Shown here: positions 55,421 through 64,000 of the stretch, one piece after another
How the letters are laid out: every line of letters starts with the position of its first letter
Position numbering within the stretch: position 1 is the stretch's first letter
Origin: Reticulitermes speratus
Taxonomy: Eukaryota > Arthropoda > Insecta > Blattodea > Rhinotermitidae
Length of the DNA: 64,000 bases
Reading direction: 5' to 3'
NCBI GenBank assembly: GCA_021186555.1
Contig: JAJKFL010000012.1
Span: 23,013,711 to 23,077,710, forward strand
Translations under genes and position numbers: made by a program
The notes under the pieces: generated by a model
The model's input: the letters and a program-made list of their open reading frames with translations, nothing else
What the model was told of the DNA's origin: nothing
Database searches by the model: none

Positions 55421-56950
55421 ATGGCGGATAATGTGGTTGCGAGTGTAAGTGATGCTCCTGATATTAATAAAGAAATAGTAGGAAATTACGAGATAAACTG
55501 TCAGTGCTGTGAAAAATTGAAATTAGAATTGAAAAATATTACCATAGAACTAGAATCAGCAGTTGAGATAATAGGTATTCTAAAAGATGAACTGGGTATA
55601 ATTGATACGGAAGAAAGTAAGCATATAAGCATTACACAAAATAATGAAAATGTAACTTATATGCCAACACATAATGAGAATTGGATTCAGATACAAACAA
55701 ATCGACACAATAAGATGATTGACAAGCTAAAAAAACTACAGAGCAACATCCATAAAAACAAGTAATCGTTTTGATTATCTAACCTCAAAAAAACAGTAAC
55801 GAAGGAAAAAAACCCAAAACAAGCAAGATCATACAAAAGAATGTAGTGCAAAATACTATGTTAATAGGGAATAGTAAATACAAACATAATGGAAAGGAAC
55901 AAGTGGTGAAAAAAATACTAGTGATAGTAAATGGTGAAATAATAATTAATCACAAAGTAATAAATAGTGATAGTAAAATGGCAAGTGATCGTGACAGTGA
56001 CAGTGTTAATGGAACAAATACAAAACAAAAAGAGGATTTCTGAGAATAAAATCGACGATCTGCCATCAAACGCTTCAAAGGAACACCACACTGTACTATT
56101 ATTGCAGATAGCCACAAAAGAGACTGTGCCAGTAAAATGAAAGAAAACCTTGGTAATGTAATGGGGATTGTAAAACCAGGAGCTGATATTATCACATTAA
56201 TTAATTTTGTAAAAGATACTACTTCAGCTCTAAGTAAAAATGACATTATGGTATTATGTGGAGGTGCTAATGATATTGCAAAAAACAATTCTAAAGAGGG
56301 ATTAAGACACATTTCAAATTTTGTTAATAACAATACCCATACAAATATTGTTATGCAAGTTATACCTTATAGACATGATTTAGTAAGTTGGTCCTGTATT
56401 AACAAGGAGGTAACTGTATTCAACAGGAAACTGTTAAAAATTATGAAAGGACACGAACATGTCACAGTCACAAGTTATTACCTTGATAGACAGTTATTCA
56501 CAAAACATGGTATGCATTTGAATAAAACAGGAAAAGAAATGGTAACCAAACACATAGCAGCAATGTGTATAGAAATTTTACAAACAAAACAAAACATAAT
56601 CCCTATTAGTATGTCTTGGAAGGAATTTGGAAATCATAAGGTTAGTCAAGAAACAGATAAGAGTCTAGTTATGAAGGACTCTGAAAACGGCATCGAGGAA
56701 AAAGGTTCAGTTTCTAGAAAGCTGCGTAAAGCACCTGCAAAATTAAGTGAGGATTTTTTATGGATACACCAAAGCAAAAAAGAATTGAAAAAGAAGGAAA
56801 TAAAATGACAGTGGAACTTCCGCATGAAAAGTTTAAAATCCTACATCACAATGTGCAAGGGTTTATAAACAAACAACTTGAGTTCTCAGTTCTGTTAAAT
56901 TCAAATTTACAAAACCTGGATGTTATATGTTTTACGGAACAGCCCCCAAT
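55421..56950 (+). mobile_element. LINE with SGNH-type ORF1 and start of ORF2
   Basis: ORF1 starts MADNVVASVSDAPDINKE with a CQCCEKLKLELKNIT coiled coil (55421-55765). After a damaged middle, the SGNH domain reads IADSHKRDCASKMKENLG (Gly of GDSH replaced by Ala), GIVKPGADIITL, VLCGGANDIAKN, SWSCINKEVTVFNRKLLK and LFTKHGMHLNKTGKEM (56095-56560). ORF2 starts KILHHNVQGFINKQLEF (endonuclease) at about 56836 and is cut at 56950, where the LTR-like segment begins. Confidence 0.78.
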
Positions 56951-57204
56951 GTAGCAGCAGCAGCAGCAAGCAAGCGGCAGACATGGCCAGTGGGACCGCA
57001 CGCCATCGGGCGCTCAACTCACCCACTAGGCAGCCAACATCTCTGCCCGGCACCTCGCTCCAGAGCACTCTGTGCGCAGCAAACTCTTCACGAACAATAT
57101 CTCATTCCGAGATCCTGTATAGTTGAAGAAGTATAAATACAGCTGAGTGGAAGTTAGGAGGTTATTTAATGCACAAGCAACCAACCGACTAGCTACCACA
57201 ACAC
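56951..57204 (+). mobile_element. Possible LTR fragment
   Basis: Begins TGTAGCAGCAGCAGC and ends ...ACAACACA, with a TATA box (TATAAATA, 57132-57139) about 70 bp before the end, as in a retrovirus-like LTR. It interrupts the LINE endonuclease frame. No second LTR or matching target duplication was found, so the call is tentative. Confidence 0.4.
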
Positions 57205-57210
57205 ACGTGT

Positions 57211-57669
57211 TTGGTACAGAAATTGTTTCGGGCTACTGATGTCAATGACATATACATGCCCGTGCGAGGATCCTTCTGTTCTGATCTTGGTAGGTGTACG
57301 TACTTCGTTCTTTTGTTTGAGGAATTTTATTATGATGACTTCAAAACCAATTTTGGACAAGTGAAGATACTGATGGAAGGTAAGCGTTTTAGGGTGGATG
57401 TTAAGAACGAAACACCTGAGTATGTAATGTTCGATGGACCTATAACATTTGTTTCAAATGAACCACCTTATGGGTTTGATGATAGTTTTGTAATGAGGTG
57501 TGTTGTTGTGAATGCTGATAGGAAGTGGAATGGAAATGGTGAGGAATTTGTAGACTGGGAGGACAAGATGGATGCAGCGGAGGAGGTTTTTGCGCCGCCG
57601 GTCTATGAGGTGGTTACGTTATCGTCGGATGATGATGATGATGAGAAAGAGAATAGGCGCACGGTTTAG
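57211..57669 (+). pseudogene. Possible endogenous ssDNA-virus helicase fragment (SF3-like)
   Basis: The open frame has an order typical of superfamily 3 helicases of small DNA viruses (parvovirus or CRESS Rep): a hydrophobic strand with acidic Walker B (TYFVLLFEEFYY), KILMEGKRFRVDVKN, then a motif-C-like GPITFVSN. The Walker A part is absent, so it would be a C-terminal fragment. The end is an acidic run (DDDDDEKENRR). The following 300 bp are also open in another frame and unassigned. It sits in transposon debris. A transposon-encoded helicase is the other option. Confidence 0.35.
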
Positions 57670-58325
57670 TGGTAAACCTGCATTTAGGCAGTAGGTGTAT
57701 CGTGTGCCGCGAGTACCTGAGAAGTTTAGTATGGTGTGTTAAAGTGAAAAATTATGTGAAGGCTGTGAGGTTGGCGATTGGAGGTGGCGCGGAGATTAAA
57801 TCTTTGCAGGGGTATACAGGAGGTGCTGAATGGGATATGAACGACAGAATGTTGGCAGATGTGGACAATATGTATTCGAAGTTTATAGTTAAAGTTGTAG
57901 CATTAAAGACTACAGCCGGCAGAGAATGTTCCTTGCGCAACACAATAAATGGAACATGAATTGCCAAGAAAGCGATGGCAAAATAAACATTCAACAATAT
58001 ACAGACACCAACAACCTTCACTACTGCACCTACTTCGCAACATCCGAGAAGCCGAGACACTGAGCAGGCCATACACCGGCCCAAGACATTGTCAACCCCC
58101 TCCAAGAGCTTGCTTCGACATCATGAATATCAGATATCGCTAAGTGACCCTTCCCACAGGGTGAGGGTAAGACTTCATCCCTATCTCTCCTCCTATATAC
58201 TCACAGTAACATCTCTGTACAGCATATCATAAAGTGGAGGCACATTGAGCCCAGAATGGCCTCACACAATGGTTCAATTGCCAGCAACTTGGCCATATCT
58301 TGGTCAACTGTAGACAGCCACCACA
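57670..58325 (+). other. Segment after the viral-like frame, unassigned
   Basis: An open stretch to 57959 (YVKAVRLAIGGGAEIKSLQG) overlaps the previous stop by one base. I do not recognise it. The remainder, to the LINE at 58326, shows no known feature. Confidence 0.35.
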
Positions 58326-59327
58326 CTATATTTATAATTCCGGAAATTTCAAATAAAAAAGTCATTACTGATATTTGTAGCATTAGATTTTTAGGATTAA
58401 TTATTGATAATACATTGACATGGAAGGAACATATTATTACATTAACTTCTAAATTGAATAAGGCATGTTATGCCATCAGGGCAATTAAACCATTTGTGTC
58501 TTTGGACGTATTAAAAATGATCTACTTTTCTTATGTGCACTCTTAATGTCATACGGTATTATATTTTGGGGAGATTCAGTCCATAGCAAACTCATTTTTA
58601 AAATTCAAAAAAGAATAATAAGAATTATTACAAATTCTAATAGGCGTGATTCATGTCGTCAATTGTATAAACAATTACAAATATTACCACTTAAATCTCA
58701 ATATATTTTTCACTACTCTTATTTGTTGTAAAGAATAGAGATCTTTTCCAATCCAATTCACAAATTCATAACATAAATACACGCTATAATTATGATTTGC
58801 ACTTGCCTTCAGCGAATTTGACACTGTTTCAAAGAGGGGTTCTATACTCCGGAAGTAGAATTTATAACCACTTGCCATTGAATATTAAATCATTATCAAA
58901 TGATGTGAAGCATTTTAAATCTACATTAAAAAATTATCTTTTAGAAAATTCTTTTTATAGTGTTGAAGAGCTTTTTCAACGAACATATTAATGACCAGGG
59001 ATTTATTATTTTATTGAACATTTAACATTTTACATTATTTTATTAATATTTTGCTTTTCTTACACATATAAGTGTATTAAGACTGTTTATAGAAAATATA
59101 TTGTATTGATGAATGATTGAGTTCTTTAGACGTGATAGGTTGTATACTGCTGTATATTATTTGTTGTACTTAATGTGCTTGCATGATAACATTGTGATGA
59201 TATGACAAGTGCTTTGCATTCTATAGTATGTATATATAGATATATCTTCAATTTGGTGTTTGTATGACTTTTTCCACATCTGTAGATTTATGGAAGGTAT
59301 AAATAAATGAATGAATGAATGAATGAC
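58326..59327 (+). mobile_element. LINE 3' end with (TGAA)n tail
   Basis: Reads IRFLGLIIDNTLTWKEHI, NKACYAIRAIKPFVSLDVLK, then after stops SYGIIFWGDSVHSKLIFKIQ and LPLNIKSLSNDVKHFKSTLK to FYSVEELF. This is the C-terminus of the same ORF2 type as the LINE at 17864-20571. The tail of TGAA repeats ends at 59327. It may be the other half of the LINE starting at 55421, with a large internal loss. Confidence 0.78.
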
Positions 59328-59499
59328 TATGGTTTTTTTAATTCCCTCTGTCCCTCTAACCATCTCGTTTGCCAGGGCGACACCTTGCACACATTTTAGC
59401 TACTGGATCTGTCGGGGAACAAAAGAGAGTCTACTTGGCTGATCAATTTAAAAGACGTTACTTAATTCTATTGTTTAAAATTTAATTAAGTTGAAAAGT

Positions 59500-60469
59500 C
59501 AGACATGCCTCAGTTCAGGAAGAAGGTAGTGTTAAGTGGACTGGGTGTGAAAGTACACGTGGACGTAAATCGCATCTCGTGGATATACCTATGCAAGCTG
59601 TAAGGAAGGAAGTCAACTGGATTCCCGTAACAGGCCGTTGTAAGAGATCCAGAAAACCGGAAATGAATCTCATGCCTCTGATACCGAGTGTAAATCGATA
59701 TGAGCTGCTAAATAACTTACATGACCGCCAAATTCAGCACAAAATCCAGAACAGGAAAAGAAAAACAGAACAGAAAAAAAGGGTATCCTAGTATGAAAAC
59801 AACATAAAGTTGTCATCACTGGGACAGTCACATGAGTGTGTGTGGTAGAGATATCGCACAACCTGGGGAAAACTTTCAAAGTCGCAAGTTTTGTGAAGCC
59901 AGGTACAGGACTAGAGGTGATCACAAAACACAACAAAGGAAGAAATAAATAAATTGACGAAGGAAGACGTTATTGTCTGTGGGAGTGCAAATGACATAGG
60001 AAAAAATGCATCGTCGAATGGTCTGAAACACCTCTCCAACTTCGTGGTAAGCAGAAAGCACACCAATATTATGATAATGAGTGCTCCCCACAGTTATGAT
60101 TTAATAACCTCATCATGTGTGAACGGTGAGGTGGAAGTGTTGAATAGGAAATTGCACAAGCAAATGAGGGTGTTTAATCATACAGCCCTATTAGACATGA
60201 ATTTAAATAGGGAACACTTTACCCAGCATGGGTTACACATGAACAACTCTGGTAAAGAACTCATCAGCCAGCGGATAGCGAACAACTTTAGAATAATCTT
60301 CATAAAGCAGATGACACCCCCCCCCCCCCATCATCTTGAAATGGAAGAGTGACCCCACAGAAAGTAGTAAGGAGAAGGAGGTGGAACCACCTGAAGCTGG
60401 AATTAAAACACCTGGTGCAATCTGCAATAACCCGAATTTAAATTACAAAACTAAATTCGTCCACGCAAA

Positions 60470-60475
<6 letters not shown>
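59500..60475 (+). mobile_element. LINE ORF1 relic with SGNH domain
   Basis: A damaged N-terminal part (59579-59791, basic C-end) is followed by an SGNH region: SHNLGKTFKVASFVKPGTGL, then after a shift KEDVIVCGSANDIGKN, SSCVNGEVEVLNRKLHKQM and NREHFTQHGLHMNNSGKEL (59954-60290). The GDSH block is lost. An A-run follows at 60471-60500. Confidence 0.72.
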
Positions 60476-60502
<27 letters not shown>

Positions 60503-60739
60503 AAACAAACAAACAACCAAACCAAACCAACCAACCAACAGGGCTGTACAAGAATGGCCATAACTGGCTGATGCATATGCTGCACCATTAGGGAATCAAA
60601 CCTAGCGCCCTGTGACACAGCATATAAATCATTCAGCGTCAAAGTATTAAGCAACATTACATTACAGTTCATGGTCAACAAACTTACAGGAAATGACATT
60701 GAAATTAGTGATTTCTTTGTGGTCACTATGTATTAACCG

Positions 60740-60940
60740 CAAGTGGTCAGTTTCACGTCCCTGCCAATTTTCCCCCCAGGGCAGAGTCACTGTTACCCAT
60801 TAAATATGAGGCTGGGTGGGCTCCAGTGTCTGGACACTTTGGAGGGCAGATAAATCTTTTGCCTGTGCTGGGAATCAAACTGCAATTCCTTGCATGCACA
60901 TCCTGTAGTCAGTCACTATACTGCAGAGCTATCATTGTTA
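60740..60940 (-). mobile_element. tRNA-derived SINE
   Basis: The minus strand has GTTTGATTCCC as B box and the body CCACCCAGCCTCATATTTAA shared with the copies at 16676 and 34330. Confidence 0.5.
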
Positions 60941-61356
60941 ACCCTACAACTGTGTACCCAGAGAAACTGGGGACCATAAGGACATACACTGTCTTATACA
61001 CACTAAGCTAACAACATTGAACTGCAACCTTAACAATACTTAATTTGTTTGTCCAAACTTCAGTTTGCCATCCAGTATCACACCAAATTACACTGAAGAA
61101 CAGCCATCACCTACAGCAGACCTTTCATTTTGATATTATGTTGCACTGCACTTCCCTCATGTTATGCAGCGAACCATAAGACAGCATGCTATTAATTTCA
61201 GCATTATAAAGAACTGGTATTTGGGAGCCTCACATCTGTTTCCTGCTGATGGTCATATTTGAGATTTTTAAAAAATAAAAATGTGAATTTATTTCATTTG
61301 TCTGTTGAAGTGGGGCAAAAATGCCTCTTTCACCAACACAGCATCCTGCTTATCAG

Positions 61357-61563
61357 ACCTTAAACAAGCCTGACATTTATAAGCATGAACTTCTCAAAAC
61401 CACTGGTCATGGCACCTTTGGCAAAGCAAAGCTTGCCAGACGCGCTCATGAAAGAGGAGGTTAAGTACTTACACATAAATAACCTTAAAGCAGCTGCTGA
61501 CATTTCTTTGGCAATAAAATGCATAAGAATCAGAGTTATTTTTGTTAAGTTCCTGTCAAAGAG
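61357..61563 (+). pseudogene. Doubtful protein-kinase N-lobe fragment
   Basis: After a TTATCAG acceptor-like site the frame reads PDIYKHELLKTTGHGTFGKA then KLARRAHERG, which resembles a kinase glycine loop (GxGTFGK). About 34 bp later, in phase, ISLAIKCIRIR resembles the AIK strand. Both pieces end at donor-like GT(T)AAGT sequences, but 34 bp is too short for an insect intron. A decayed processed copy or chance similarity is therefore as likely as real exons. The family cannot be named. Confidence 0.3.
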
Positions 61564-63300
61564 TAAGTACTGCAAGAACTAATCTGTGTTCTAAGCCATC
61601 ATCATGAAACAGGAAACAACCATCTAAACACAGAATTCCATAATACACACACAAAATGCTAGGCAGCGACTTACATTTGCATCTGAAATTGGGACCAGAG
61701 CTTTAAAAAATACAATGCCACAGACTGTCAACTTTACTCTTGCTGACTTGTACATCAACACTCATCCATGTTCACTCAGTATCAGCAGTCTAACAGCCAA
61801 CTTGGAACCTGCTGATTTGTGTAATGAAGCTCATCCAAGTTCACGTGGAATAAGCAATGCAACAGTCAACTTGGGACCAGAAATTTACACAACTTAGAAC
61901 AGCAAACTGTTTGTGCATAATCCATGGTAGTAAACACATTTTTTAACTTAATTGTTGGGTGCTAATGAGGTTGTAATATGATCTTGGGTGATTATTATCC
62001 ATTTTTCATGTCACGGTTAAGTGTAGAGGATTAAAAAGCAGCCCTAATTGGCCCTCAAGAAGGATTCTCACATAATCCATAATTGCACACAGATATGTCC
62101 ACGTAACAGCAATGCAGAAGGTAAGAAAGCTGCTGCTGTTACAGGATGATAACTGTCACGCCACATACTAACCCTTCAGCACAGCTGCACACACACACTA
62201 TGTCAGATATTTAAATTCTCTACTCACACTTTGACGTACACCATACATTCAGCAGAAAGCTGCATTTGTATGGCCTCTAGCTATGAAACTAAGAACTGTA
62301 CTGTCATTTGGTTCAAACTAATCTACAGCAGAAACATGAGGTTCACTTGTTTGTAAAGTGATAACTCTGATTCATAAGGCACTGTGCAGTCGCACGGACA
62401 TTGTGTACGTTTCAGACGTTCTCTGACCTGATTCTAATGCAAAAACACTATACAGAAAACCAACATATATGCACTGCAACAAACAGCCAAAAGTGATGCA
62501 CCATTTCATTTACTTTTTTGCCCAAGGCTCAGAAAGTGGAAAGAAATGACAGTGGATGAAATTATGTAGTTCTAGCACTGCTTATTGTACCTGGCCAAGG
62601 TCAGGACTTCAAACCCTGGGCTCAGCATTCAAAGATGAGTACATAAACCAGACACTTCAACCATTCATCCAGCTCATATAACCAATAAGTACACGGCAAA
62701 TAAATTTAATAAGGATACACTTCAGTGCATTCACTTAAATTAATTAAATTACACTGTTTCAAAATTGGAAATGTACAGAAAGAGTTGGAACTCCAAACCA
62801 CTGCCATTGTCTGCACTGAGGACACAGTAAGTTAAATCTCATCCCACGTTAGAGCAGCGGGTATTTGCCAAGTAGTTAGCTGGTAGCATTGGGATTTACA
62901 CTGGACCACATTTTCCTTGCTAATAACTTTCTTGGCATCAGGGTGACACACAGACATTCCATTCAGATGTCACTATGACCACAAAAGCTTTGGAGCCTCA
63001 CAATTATTAAGATAGGAACCAATGGCAGCTCACAGATCATGTTTGATTTATTCTTGGATTTACTTTGTCTTGTTCTTGTGAATGATATCCCATCACAGCA
63101 GTCATTCTCCAGCAACAATACTAGCAATCCTGTGGCTCTTAATTATTCAGAGATTTTTGTTTCAACTCAGTACAAGGAAGCTCGTGAATAAATAAATCAC
63201 ATCCATGCAAAGCTGTGTAATTATTGACTGAATTACAGTTGTGACTACAGTTCACAACTGGCAGCCTGACACTCCCCAATAAACGTTCACTCGAGATAAG
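61564..63300. other. Intergenic stretch without recognised genes
   Basis: A stretch near 62560-62640 (CAAGGTCAGGACTTCAAACC) is faintly SINE-like. Otherwise nothing recognisable on either strand. Confidence 0.45.
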
Positions 63301-63414
63301 TCTTGTGTGATCCTGCGGGGGCAGCGTATCTCTGTAACCAGGAACTGTGGCAGTAATAAAATGGGGCCACTTACGAGGGATGGGCTGTGGTTGGGTGTTG
63401 ATCGTTGGCAGTTA

Positions 63415-63590
63415 CGGTTATCGAGGACTGGGTCCCATGATGCATTGGAGACAGGCAGGCCTGCTACTACTAGCTACTGCTGTGAAAACAGGTGCTCGTT
63501 TGTGTGGATGCGTGAGCCCGTGGAAATAATTTCGACAGATTTTACCAATTCACCTTTGAAAACTGAGTTGTCAACTGTAGCCATTTAGAA
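63415..63590 (+). mobile_element. Penelope-like leader repeat, second copy
   Basis: Closely matches 52490-52650 in direct orientation (GGACTGGGTCCCATGATGCA; ATTTTACCAATTCACCTT). The copies differ by a small insertion (ACTAGCTAC) and substitutions. No RT frame follows in the window. Confidence 0.7.
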
Positions 63591-64000
63591 TGCTGATGTG
63601 TAGAATGCGTGCATTTCTTGTTGAAAATGTCAGCAATTTGAACGTCTTGTGTATTTGAAAAGAATAGTAATACGTTTAGGATGAACAGGGACGTTTGATT
63701 TTGTACGTACAGGTGACATGATGCTTGTCACGGATGTGGCTACATAAGGATGTGTGAAGTCAACTTCTGACAGTTTCCTTGCACATCACCTAAGTAAGAA
63801 AATATATTTGAGGATTCATCTAGGAATAAAACAAGCAAATTCAGGATGCTGATTGTCGTCCAGCTGGAAGTTTGCTGTCCATTTCTGAAGACTGTTTTCT
63901 ATGAAGATGACGGTGTTTAGGATGTGACCGCTTGTATTTTTGTATAGCAGTGTGTGTTATGTCCGAGATATGAATGTATGAATGACGCTGAAGAAGTAGA

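Noticed and set aside
57752-58105. 117-codon minus-strand frame
   Set aside because: It overlaps the unassigned plus-strand frame, lacks a recognisable motif and is probably a shadow.

Overview
The window is animal nuclear DNA from a repeat-rich insect genome. It carries two recognisable host genes with conventional GT-AG introns, embedded in a dense and mostly decayed transposon landscape. Several retroelement families (an RTE-like LINE, LINEs with an SGNH-esterase ORF1, Penelope-like sequence, and foldback units that resemble Penelope ends) look like those I associate with cockroaches and termites. Blattodea is therefore the likeliest source, but this is inference from family resemblance, not a database match.

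Positions 1-7641, plus strand, hold the 3' part of a CLIP-domain trypsin-like serine protease. A CLIP domain is followed by a long proline/threonine-rich linker and a full chymotrypsin-fold catalytic domain (His, Asp, Ser present; Asp at the specificity pocket). Upstream exons, with the signal peptide, lie outside the window. Two of its introns start inside minisatellites that contain copies of the 5' splice site.

Positions 7.7-15.6 kb are intergenic: a LINE remnant, two decayed DNA transposons (a Tc/mariner-type transposase and a TTAA-flanked piggyBac-like non-autonomous element) and several tandem arrays.

Positions 15655-40279, minus strand, hold Greatwall/MASTL kinase in 12 coding exons. 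All splice phases agree and give 576 residues plus stop. Only a short N-terminal exon is not identified with confidence. The kinase lobes are split by the long middle region that defines Greatwall. Its introns hold a LINE nested inside another LINE, SINEs, pogo/Tigger-type MITEs, a mariner relic and foldback elements.

Positions 41-64 kb are a transposon graveyard: a tRNA-derived SINE, a hAT/ZMYM-type relic, a tandemly duplicated composite of two LINE 5' ends, a Tc/mariner-type transposase with one frameshift, a truncated Penelope-like element, more SGNH-ORF1 LINE copies, an LTR-like segment next to a possible endogenous single-stranded DNA virus fragment, and a doubtful kinase-like segment near 61.4 kb.

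The most interesting structure is a set of short, coding-free palindromic insertions. Four have 12-14 bp target-site duplications (8634-8807, 28383-28725, 37856-37999, 40809-41038). Their loops carry motifs of the form CTGANGA - hairpin - GAAAC, the core of a hammerhead ribozyme. In the copy at 40944-40987 stems I and III and the cleavage triplet can also be drawn. The same core lies just upstream of the Penelope-like reading frame near 53.0 kb, which suggests non-autonomous, ribozyme-bearing relatives of Penelope-like elements.
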